Below, one piece after another: positions 1 through 4,887 of a stretch of DNA of 5,801 nucleotides. This stretch comes from JBGTKH01 sp041744735 (lineage in GTDB: Bacteria; Planctomycetota; Planctomycetia; Pirellulales; Pirellulaceae): NCBI GenBank assembly GCA_041744735.1, contig JBGTKH010000484.1:1-5801 (forward strand), written 5' to 3'. The translations under genes and the position numbers were made by a program. Below the pieces are notes generated by a model. It searched no databases, had not been told where the DNA came from, and worked only from the letters and a program-made list of their open reading frames with translations. Every line of letters starts with the position of its first letter. Position 1 is the first letter of the stretch.

Positions 1-23
1 GCGTTGCCCCGCTAGCACTCCGC

Positions 24-31
24 AGGAGGAG
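24..31 (+). promoter_or_regulatory. Ribosome binding site of nagB
   Basis: AGGAGGAG is a near-perfect Shine-Dalgarno sequence, with 7 nt between it and the GTG at 39. It decides the start of nagB, because the nagB frame has no stop codon upstream within the window and could otherwise be read further back. It is the strongest ribosome binding site in the window. Confidence 0.85.
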
Positions 32-38
32 AAATAGT

Positions 39-851
39 GTGCGCGTGATCATCGAAAAGGACGCCGAGACCGTCGCACGCCGCGCGGCCCGCATCGTGGC
101 CGACTTGGTCCGCCGCAAGGCGAATTGCGTGCTCGGGCTGGCCACGGGCGCCACACCGCTGGGTGCGTATCGCGAATTGATTCGGCTGCATCAGCAGGAA
201 GGGCTCGATTTTTCGCGCGTCACCACGTTTAACCTCGACGAGTATGTGGGGCTTGGGCCTGCGCATCCACAAAGCTACCGCCGTTTCATGCAGGAGAATC
301 TGTTCGACCACGTCAACGTGCCCGCGGACCGCATCCACGTGCCCGACGGCCGGGCGTTGGACTTCGAGGCGTATTGCCGGCAGTACGAGCAGAAGATTGC
401 GGATGCGGGTGGCATCGACTTGCAAGTCTTAGGCATCGGCGGCGACGGGCACATCGCCTTCAACGAACCCGGCTCGTCGCTGGGCAGCCGCACGCGGCTG
501 AAGACGCTCACGCGCGAAACGATCCGCGACAACGCGCGGTTCTTCGGCAGCGAAGAGCAAGTGCCTCGTCTGGCGATCACGATGGGTGTCGGCACGATTC
601 TGGAGTCGCGCCGCTGCTTATTGCTGGCCTTGGGCGACGGCAAGTCGCAAGCGATTCGCGATACGATCGAAGGTCCGATCACGGCACAAGTGACGGCGTC
701 GGCGTTACAATTGCATCGTGAAGTGATTGCGGTGATCGACGAAGCGGCCGCCGGGCTGCTCGAGCGCCGCGACTATTATGCGGAAGTCGAACGAGCCCAA
801 TCGTTGGTCGAAGCCGGCGGACTGCGGGCGCTGGGAATGGGAAATCATTGA
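39..851 (+). CDS. nagB: Glucosamine-6-phosphate deaminase (NagB)
   Basis: Cytoplasmic enzyme that converts glucosamine 6-phosphate to fructose 6-phosphate and ammonia, the step linking amino-sugar catabolism to glycolysis. The 270-residue product matches the usual length (E. coli 266) and aligns from the first residues (MRVII against MRLIP), which with the strong ribosome binding site supports the GTG start. Visible motifs are the sugar-phosphate loop GLATGATP near 33-40, FNLDEYVGL with D67 (E. coli D72), and GGDGHIAFNEP with D136, H138 and E143 (E. coli D141, H143, E148). R167 and K202 match the substrate-binding R172 and K208. The allosteric residues S146, R153, K155, T156 and Y246 also look conserved, so activation by N-acetylglucosamine 6-phosphate is possible (inference). 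The rhomboid gene starts 3 bp after the stop. The 38 bp upstream hold stop codons in the other two forward frames (TAG at 13-15 and 35-37), so an upstream gene may end there, but too little is present to name it. Confidence 0.96.
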   Translation: MRVIIEKDAETVARRAARIVADLVRRKANCVLGLATGATPLGAYRELIRLHQQEGLDFSRVTTFNLDEYVGLGPAHPQSYRRFMQENLFDHVNVPADRIHVPDGRALDFEAYCRQYEQKIADAGGIDLQVLGIGGDGHIAFNEPGSSLGSRTRLKTLTRETIRDNARFFGSEEQVPRLAITMGVGTILESRRCLLLALGDGKSQAIRDTIEGPITAQVTASALQLHREVIAVIDEAAAGLLERRDYYAEVERAQSLVEAGGLRALGMGNH

Positions 852-854
852 GCC

Positions 855-1772
855 ATGCGACAGATCGGCACGCTCACTAGCGAACAGGACGCCCGCCGCT
901 TCGCCGCGCACTTGACCACGCAAGGCGTCGCGGCCACCGCCGAGCAAGACCGCGACGGCTGGGTGATTTGGGTGCGCGACGAAGATCACTTGCAGGAAGC
1001 GAAGAACGAACTCACGCAGTTCAAGCTGGACCCGAACGATCGCCGGTATCGCGGCGCCGAGCGCGACGCGCAATCGCTGCGCCGCGAGGAAGCCCGCAAG
1101 CGCGAGCAGGCTCGCAAGAACGTGGTCGAAATGCGCGGCCGCTGGGGTCGCGGCATGGGCCGCAGCCGAAAAACGCCGCTCGTGTTTGTGCTGATCGTGC
1201 TGTGTGTGGCCGTGGGGTTTCTAACGGAATTGAAGAGCACCCCAACGAATTCGACGCTGCGGCAGCTTGAATTTGCTGATTCCGTCCATCGCCTCGATGA
1301 GAAATGGAGTCAGGATGGCTTTGCAGAAATCCGGCAAGGCCAAGTTTGGCGCGTGGTCACGCCGATGTTCTTGCATTTCGGGGCCATGCACTTGGTCTTC
1401 AACATGTACATGCTTTACTATCTCGGCGCCCAAATTGAGGACCGTCGCGGAACGGTCACTCTGGCCGTATTGGTGTTGGTGACCTCAGCGGCGTCGAACC
1501 TGGCGCAGGCGATGTTGGTAGGTCCGTGGTTTGGCGGCATGTCGGGCGTGGACTACGGGCTGTTTGCGTACGTCTGGATGAAGACGATGTATGAACCGAG
1601 TGCCGGGATGTATGTCGGGCCAATCACTGCGCTGTTGCTGATCGGTTGGTTCTTCTTGGGTATTCTGATGCCCGAAATGCAGATGGCCAATGCCGCCCAT
1701 GGAGCAGGCTTGGTCGCCGGTGCCGTCATTGGTTACGCCCCCGTGCTCTGGTCCGCCATCCGCGGACGTTAG
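855..1772 (+). CDS. glpG: GlpG-type rhomboid intramembrane serine protease
   Basis: Inner-membrane serine protease that cleaves transmembrane segments of other proteins. Residues 1-66 match the GlpG cytoplasmic N-domain: a TQGV motif near 22-25, a WVIWVRDE strand, and DPNDRRY matching NPADPRY of E. coli GlpG. A basic linker (about 70-105) leads to a first membrane segment at about 108-124. The rhomboid core keeps a constant 29-residue offset from E. coli GlpG: W165-R166, H174, H179 and oxyanion N183 in the second helix, E195, the catalytic serine S230 in GGMSGVDYG, and Y234. The catalytic histidine is H282 in AAHGAGLVAG. S230 and H282 form the dyad, so the enzyme should be active. It has 305 residues against 276 in E. 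coli; the extra length lies in the linker. ATG follows the nagB stop by 3 bp with no clear Shine-Dalgarno site, so coupled translation is likely. It converges with the membrane-protein gene on the minus strand. The natural substrate is unknown, and a link to amino-sugar use is not established. Confidence 0.93.
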   Translation: MRQIGTLTSEQDARRFAAHLTTQGVAATAEQDRDGWVIWVRDEDHLQEAKNELTQFKLDPNDRRYRGAERDAQSLRREEARKREQARKNVVEMRGRWGRGMGRSRKTPLVFVLIVLCVAVGFLTELKSTPTNSTLRQLEFADSVHRLDEKWSQDGFAEIRQGQVWRVVTPMFLHFGAMHLVFNMYMLYYLGAQIEDRRGTVTLAVLVLVTSAASNLAQAMLVGPWFGGMSGVDYGLFAYVWMKTMYEPSAGMYVGPITALLLIGWFFLGILMPEMQMANAAHGAGLVAGAVIGYAPVLWSAIRGR

Positions 1773-1782
1773 TTTTCATTTC

Positions 1783-1808
1783 GGAGTGCGGCGACTCGTC
1801 GCCGCTTT
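1783..1808 (+). repeat. Palindromic repeat, copy 1
   Basis: A 26-nt unit starting GGAGTGCGG, with a perfect hairpin inside: GCGGCGAC (1788-1795), a 2-nt TC turn, GTCGCCGC (1798-1805). A T-containing tail (CTTTGGGTATTTGGG) follows. It lies 10 bp after the rhomboid stop codon. Copies 2 and 3 are near-identical but in the opposite orientation. Confidence 0.85.
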
Positions 1809-1910
1809 GGGTATTTGGGATTTCGCATGCCACGAGAATACGCCGTTTCGAGCAGATGACCGACACGGTCGCATTGGGCGAACTCGATCCGAAAAAGTCT
1901 GAAAAATCCT

Positions 1911-1936
1911 AAAGCGGTGACGAGTCACCGCACTCC
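1911..1936 (-). repeat. Palindromic repeat, copy 2
   Basis: The same 26-nt unit as copy 1, inverted. It differs by two bases that pair with each other in the stem: GCGGTGAC (1914-1921), GA, GTCACCGC (1924-1931), so a C-G pair in copy 1 is T-A here. It lies 9 bp downstream of the membrane-protein stop codon on that gene's sense strand. Confidence 0.85.
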
Positions 1937-1945
1937 AAACGAAGA

Positions 1946-2527
1946 CTATTCCTCGGCACTGGCTACGTACTCCCGGTCGACCAATTCGCGCAGTCCGTTG
2001 GCAGTTAGTGCGACAATGGTCGCTTCTTGTTCGCCTTCAATCAACAGGACGCGGCGGCAGGCGAAGTCGAGAGTGACTGTCGCGTGCTGCTGGCCATCGG
2101 AGAATCTGAAAGCAAACTCCCATTGGCTTTCACCGTTGCCGCGCGGCTGATCCCAAACAAAGCTATCGTCGTCGATCAATGCGTCGCGCGCGTGCAGCAG
2201 CCCGCGGGCTCGGCTGACGTCTATTCGCTCGACAATGGCGAACGCGCGTCCGGCGATGTCCACTCGTTCGCTCTCGCTATCGGCCGCTGACTCGTCTGCG
2301 GGTCGCAGCCTCAGCAGTTCGACTTGCCGAGCCTGACCGATCAGCAGCGTCGCCTCGCGGCCCCAAAACGCTCTCGCCTCCCGACCTTGCTGGTAGCGAT
2401 ACCACCACGCGTAACCGGCCATGCACAGAGCCACCATCAGGATCACGACAATTGCCAGCTTGCCGCCCCAGCCCGTGGAGTGCGGTAACTCATCGCTGCC
2501 TTCAGATTGTTCTGTCGGGCTTGCCAT
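1946..2527 (-). CDS. Single-pass membrane protein of unknown function
   Basis: A 193-residue protein that I do not recognise as a named family; it resembles hypothetical membrane-anchored proteins I recall from planctomycetes. A short polar N-terminus (1-22, acidic and serine-rich) precedes one hydrophobic segment at about 24-42 (LAIVVILMVALCMAGYAWW) flanked by K23 and R44, which suggests an anchor with the C-terminal 150 residues outside the cytoplasm (inference). The soluble part holds a helical FWGREATLLIGQ region, VELLRLRPADES, a strand-rich stretch around 90-103 (DIAGRAFAIVERIDVSRARG), a tryptophan-containing strand WEFAFRFSDG near 136-145, and an acidic C-terminus. No catalytic motif is visible. 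The start was set at the ATG read from 2527: the frame stays open to 2647, but those 40 extra codons translate the palindromic repeat and the promoter region. No good Shine-Dalgarno site precedes the ATG. The gene is divergent from the small protein and aroB. Confidence 0.75.
   Translation of the reverse strand: MASPTEQSEGSDELPHSTGWGGKLAIVVILMVALCMAGYAWWYRYQQGREARAFWGREATLLIGQARQVELLRLRPADESAADSESERVDIAGRAFAIVERIDVSRARGLLHARDALIDDDSFVWDQPRGNGESQWEFAFRFSDGQQHATVTLDFACRRVLLIEGEQEATIVALTANGLRELVDREYVASAEE
2477..2502 (+). repeat. Decayed copy 4 of the palindromic repeat, inside a coding region
   Basis: GGAGTGCGG is followed by a diverged remainder (TAACTCATCGCTGCC). It matches copy 1 at 21 of 26 positions, including the first nine, and lies in the opposite orientation to copy 3, 28 bp away. 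Its stem has lost two of eight pairs. It encodes part of the polar N-terminus (about residues 9-17) of the membrane protein. Chance similarity is possible. Confidence 0.45.
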
Positions 2528-2530
2528 CTC

Positions 2531-2556
2531 AACGCGGCGACGAGTCGCCGCACTCC
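2531..2556 (-). repeat. Palindromic repeat, copy 3, in the leader of the membrane-protein gene
   Basis: The same unit as copies 1 and 2, with stem arms GCGGCGAC (2534-2541) and GTCGCCGC (2544-2551) identical to copy 1. It is read in the sense direction of the minus-strand gene and ends a few bases before its ATG, so a transcript starting further upstream would carry the hairpin against the start codon. Confidence 0.85.
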
Positions 2557-2561
2557 AAAGT

Positions 2562-2600
2562 TTGACCGTATTTTCCCTGCCCACGCAGGGCAGTATACTG
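2562..2600. promoter_or_regulatory. Candidate divergent promoter with a hairpin or operator
   Basis: The 140-bp gap between two divergent genes holds CAGTATACTG (2591-2600), a perfect palindrome that offers TATACT, a good -10 hexamer, on both strands. Beside it lies a perfect inverted repeat, CCCTGC (2575-2580), CCAC, GCAGGG (2585-2590). For the plus strand a weak -35 (TTTTCC, 2571-2576) sits 17 bp from TATACT; a better hexamer, TTGACC (2562-2567), is 26 bp away, too far to pair with it. Promoter function is inferred from these motifs and the divergent layout. Confidence 0.4.
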
Positions 2601-2653
2601 ACTCGGCTGTGTTTGCAAAGCAAGTCATTCGAGTTTGTGAAACGCATAAGCGC

Positions 2654-2659
2654 GAGGAG
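2654..2659 (+). promoter_or_regulatory. Ribosome binding site of the small acidic protein
   Basis: GAGGAG stands 8 nt before the ATG at 2668, a strong Shine-Dalgarno match that supports the short gene as real. Confidence 0.75.
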
Positions 2660-2667
2660 CCTGGGCC

Positions 2668-2892
2668 ATGGCCGATAAGTTTGACCCGTACCGCGAGGCG
2701 CTGATCGTGGAGACCAGCACGATCTGGCCTGAAGACTATGACGAGTTGGAACCGGCGGAGAAGGCGCGAATCGAAGCGGCGCTGCACGCCGACCCCGGCA
2801 ATTGCAAGGGGCTGGAGTACGTTCGTCAGCACACGGGGTTCTGCCGCCAAATCACCGTCACGCCCGAAGACATCGAGCGCTTGGCCAGTTGA
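2668..2892 (+). CDS. Small acidic protein of unknown function
   Basis: A 74-residue soluble protein with no signal peptide or membrane segment and no family I can name; it resembles short hypothetical proteins I recall from planctomycetes. It is rich in Asp and Glu, with a dense acidic run at about 22-36 (EDYDELEPAEKARIE) leading into a predicted helix, and a C-terminal stretch GFCRQITVTPEDIERL (57-72). It has two cysteines (C46, C59), too few and too far apart to suggest a metal site alone. Evidence that it is real: the GAGGAG ribosome binding site, an ATG start, acidic low-complexity-free composition, and tight placement 14 bp before aroB in the same direction, which suggests co-transcription from the divergent promoter region. 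A role linked to aroB is only a guess from position. Confidence 0.75.
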   Translation: MADKFDPYREALIVETSTIWPEDYDELEPAEKARIEAALHADPGNCKGLEYVRQHTGFCRQITVTPEDIERLAS

Positions 2893-2894
2893 AC

Positions 2895-2899
2895 AGGGG
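2895..2899 (+). promoter_or_regulatory. Ribosome binding site of aroB
   Basis: AGGGG stands 7 nt before the TTG at 2907, in the 14-bp gap after the small gene. It is the main reason for choosing a TTG start over the in-frame ATG at 2802, which would overlap the small gene by 91 bp. Confidence 0.6.
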
Positions 2900-2906
2900 T
2901 CGAGCT

Positions 2907-4016
2907 TTGACCGCTCACACCAGCACCGTTCGCGTCGACCTGAGCGAGCGCAGCTACGACATCGAGATCGGCACCGGTCTCTTGAATCTGACCGGCCCAT
3001 TTATTGTGGCGCGCGCACGGCTGTCACACGCCCTGGTCATCACCGACACGAATGTCCATCAACCGCATGCGGCGTGCGTCGCCGAAAGTTTGGCGGAGGC
3101 GGGGGCCGACGTCGATATGTTGGTCGTCGAGCCGGGCGAGCAAAGCAAATCGGTGGCGGCGGCCAATCAGCTTTGGCAGGATTGTCTTGATGTGGGCGCG
3201 GACCGCAAGTCCATCGTCGTCGCGGTCGGCGGCGGTGTGATCGGTGACTTGGCGGGGTTTGTCGCCGCCACCTACGGCCGCGGGATTGCGCTGGTGCAGG
3301 TGCCCACGACGTTGCTCGCGCAAGTGGACAGCAGCGTGGGCGGCAAGGTCGGCGTGAATTTGCCTGGCGCGAAAAACATGGTCGGCGCGTTCTGGCAACC
3401 GCTGGGCGTGCTGATCGACACGGACGTGCTCTCCACGCTTCCCGCGCGCGAATACCGCGCCGGCCTGGCCGAAGTCGTCAAGTACGGCGTGATTTTGGAT
3501 GCCGATTTCTTTGCCTACTTGGAGCAGCACGTTGACGGGTTGAATCAGCGGCGCACGGAGGTGCTGCAGTATGTGGTCGCGCGCTGCTGTCGCCTCAAAG
3601 CCGATGTCGTCGAAGCGGACGAGCGTGAAGAGACGGGACTGCGCGCGGTGCTCAACTACGGTCACACGTTTGCCCACGCGATCGAAGCCGTGACTGGTTA
3701 CGGCGAGTTGTTGCACGGCGAGGCCGTTTCGATCGGCATGCTGTGTGCCTCGCGCTTGGCCGAAGCACTGGGCCGCGTCGATCGGAACTTCACTCGCCGA
3801 CAACGTGAACTATTGGCCGCACTAGAATTGCCCGTGAACGTCCCCAGCGTCGATCACGATCAACTGCTCGCCGCGATGCAGCATGACAAGAAGGTCGAGC
3901 ACGGCCAGTTGCGATTCGTGCTGCCCACAACATTGGGCCACGTGGAGCTTGTCGGCGGTGTCGATCCCGTCGCCGCGCGCGCCGCTCTGGCGGACGAGGG
4001 CGAATTCAAGGCTTAA
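2907..4016 (+). CDS. aroB: 3-dehydroquinate synthase (AroB)
   Basis: Cytoplasmic, NAD- and metal-dependent enzyme that turns DAHP into 3-dehydroquinate, the second step of the shikimate pathway towards aromatic amino acids. From the TTG start it has 369 residues (E. coli 362). The N-terminus aligns at ERSYDIEIGTGL (14-25). The NAD-binding motif GGGVIGDLAGF lies at 108-118, followed by QVPTTLLAQVDSSVGGKVGVN (from 131, with D141 and K147) and GAKNMVGAF (155-162). The three metal ligands are present: E189 in LAEVVKYG, H253 in NYGHTFAHAIEA and H270 in LLHGEAVSIGM, the two histidines spaced exactly as in E. coli (H247, H264). HDKKV and RFVLP near the C-terminus are also typical. All key residues are intact, so it should be functional. 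It follows the small acidic gene by 14 bp and is probably co-transcribed with it. No other shikimate gene lies in the window. Confidence 0.96.
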   Translation: MTAHTSTVRVDLSERSYDIEIGTGLLNLTGPFIVARARLSHALVITDTNVHQPHAACVAESLAEAGADVDMLVVEPGEQSKSVAAANQLWQDCLDVGADRKSIVVAVGGGVIGDLAGFVAATYGRGIALVQVPTTLLAQVDSSVGGKVGVNLPGAKNMVGAFWQPLGVLIDTDVLSTLPAREYRAGLAEVVKYGVILDADFFAYLEQHVDGLNQRRTEVLQYVVARCCRLKADVVEADEREETGLRAVLNYGHTFAHAIEAVTGYGELLHGEAVSIGMLCASRLAEALGRVDRNFTRRQRELLAALELPVNVPSVDHDQLLAAMQHDKKVEHGQLRFVLPTTLGHVELVGGVDPVAARAALADEGEFKA

Positions 4017-4018
4017 TC

Positions 4019-4080
4019 TTGGGTAGCCGAACTCGTGCAAGTTTGGGAATTCCAGCAGTCTCACGACTTCTGCTACCCAA
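4019..4080. repeat. 62-bp imperfect palindrome after aroB
   Basis: A palindrome without a spacer, centred on GGAATTCC (4046-4053). Its arms match at 23 of 31 positions; the outer 19 (4019-4037 and 4062-4080, ends TTGGGTAGC and GCTACCCAA) have only two mismatches. It begins 2 bp after the aroB stop codon. A related arm recurs at 5042-5066. It could help end aroB transcription, but no T-tract follows. Confidence 0.75.
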
Positions 4081-4121
4081 AAACCTAGCCACGACAATGC
4101 ACAAAAGCCTTCTGGCGACTT

Positions 4122-4150
4122 TGTAGGCCGGATTGCCAATCCGGCCTACA
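4122..4150. repeat. Perfect 13-bp inverted repeat, REP-like
   Basis: TGTAGGCCGGATT (4122-4134), a 3-nt GCC turn, and its exact complement (4138-4150). This very stable hairpin lies between aroB and the response regulator. With no T-tract after it, it looks more like a REP-type dispersed palindrome than an intrinsic terminator. No other copy lies in the window. Confidence 0.8.
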
Positions 4151-4163
4151 CGGTTTGCAAATC

Positions 4164-4199
4164 ACTTCGGTGACACTCTATGTCACCCTGCCGCGAAGT
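4164..4199. promoter_or_regulatory. Operator-like dyad upstream of the response regulator
   Basis: GGTGACA (4169-4175), 5 nt, TGTCACC (4181-4187) is a perfect 7-bp dyad, enclosed by a second pair ACTTC (4164-4168) and GAAGT (4195-4199). It lies 73 bp before the ATG of the response regulator, a position that suits a transcription factor site or a leader hairpin. Which of these it is cannot be told from sequence. Confidence 0.35.
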
Positions 4200-4260
4200 T
4201 GTGGTCAAATTGGCCCTCAATCGTCTGGACGTAGGGCTTGCTTGTGCTTTAATTGCGCCC

Positions 4261-4887
4261 ATGGAATCTTCTGCCACCGTGTTCATTGTGGATGACAGTT
4301 CGGCGGCGCGTGAGTCGCTGGCGGCGATGCTCAAAGCCCGCGGCGTTGTGGTGCAAACGTATGCCTCGGCAAAACAGTTTCTGGCGGACGTGGACCGCAT
4401 TAGCCAGGGTTGTCTGATCGTCGACGTGCGCATGCCGGGCATGACCGGCCTCGAACTTCAGCAGCAACTTCAAGCCAACGGTATTCTACTGGCCGTGATC
4501 ATGGTCACCGGTCATGGAGACGTGCAGATGGCCGTGCGGGCCATGCAAGCCGGCGCGGTCGCATATCTGGAAAAGCCGTGTCAGCAAGCGGAATTATGGC
4601 GCAACGTGGAATTGGCGCTGGAGAAGAATCGTGCCGATCACGAGGCCCAGCGACACCGCGCCGCGATTCGGTCGCGCTTGGAGCAACTCACCGCCGATGA
4701 ACTGACGGTGCTGGAGCTGATGCTTGAAGGCAAGCCGAACAAGACGATTGCGGGGGAATTGGACATCGGTCTGCGGACGGTTGAGCTGCGCCGCTCGAAC
4801 GTGATGAAGAAAATGCAAGCCGACTCGCTCGCCGAATTGGTGCGCATGGCATTATCGGTCGAATTCATGCCTCGACAGTCGAAGTAA
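4261..4887 (+). CDS. FixJ-family response regulator
   Basis: Two-component DNA-binding regulator of 208 residues. The receiver domain (about 5-121) has the acidic pair D11-D12, phospho-acceptor D55 in CLIVDVRMPG, T83 in MVTGHGD and K105 in LEKP, so phosphorylation should be possible. A linker rich in charged residues leads to a LuxR/FixJ-type helix-turn-helix (about 140-200) with LTADELTVLELMLEGKPNK and a recognition region DIGLRTVELRRSNVMKKM, close to FixJ (DISPRTVEVHRANVMAKM). One visible change is R177 where FixJ has a histidine. The ATG at 4261 was chosen because it places the first beta strand directly after a short start; the frame stays open to 4180 but those codons read through the upstream dyad. 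No Shine-Dalgarno site is seen. No histidine kinase lies within the window, so it is an orphan here, and its signal and targets are unknown. Its stop codon directly touches a large palindromic element. Confidence 0.92.
   Translation: MESSATVFIVDDSSAARESLAAMLKARGVVVQTYASAKQFLADVDRISQGCLIVDVRMPGMTGLELQQQLQANGILLAVIMVTGHGDVQMAVRAMQAGAVAYLEKPCQQAELWRNVELALEKNRADHEAQRHRAAIRSRLEQLTADELTVLELMLEGKPNKTIAGELDIGLRTVELRRSNVMKKMQADSLAELVRMALSVEFMPRQSK

Larger units (their letters stand above)
1770..1948. terminator. Mirrored terminator-like pair between convergent genes
   Basis: The plus-strand rhomboid gene and the minus-strand membrane-protein gene both end in TAG. On its own sense strand each stop is followed by a similar T-rich stretch (TTTTCATTT and TCTTCGTTT), then by the same hairpin repeat, then by a T-rich tail (CTTTGGGTATTTGGG for rhomboid; CTTTAGGATTTTTCAG, then TTTTT, for the other). 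A GC-rich stem followed by T-rich sequence resembles intrinsic terminators, though the T-tracts are interrupted. The centre (about 1817-1902) holds no supported gene. Termination is inferred from position and structure only. Confidence 0.45.

Noticed and set aside
2391..2404. Small hairpin TGGTA-GCGA-TACCA
   Set aside because: It lies within the membrane-segment coding sequence, has only 5 pairs and is explained by the codons.
2528..2647. 40-codon N-terminal extension of the minus-strand membrane protein
   Set aside because: The extension translates the palindromic repeat and the divergent promoter region and contains no protein-like sequence; the ATG at 2527 gives a normal membrane-anchor N-terminus.
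2443..3000. 185-codon open frame on the minus strand
   Set aside because: It overlaps three better supported genes, reads through the repeat and has an arginine- and cysteine-rich composition typical of a shadow frame.
3024..3803. 259-codon open frame on the minus strand
   Set aside because: It lies wholly opposite aroB, whose catalytic residues are all intact, and is a by-product of high GC codon bias.
4226..4241. Sigma-54-like promoter upstream of the response regulator (TGG then TTGC)
   Set aside because: The GG and GC elements are separated by 11 nt instead of the required 10, and the CAC after GG is not matched.
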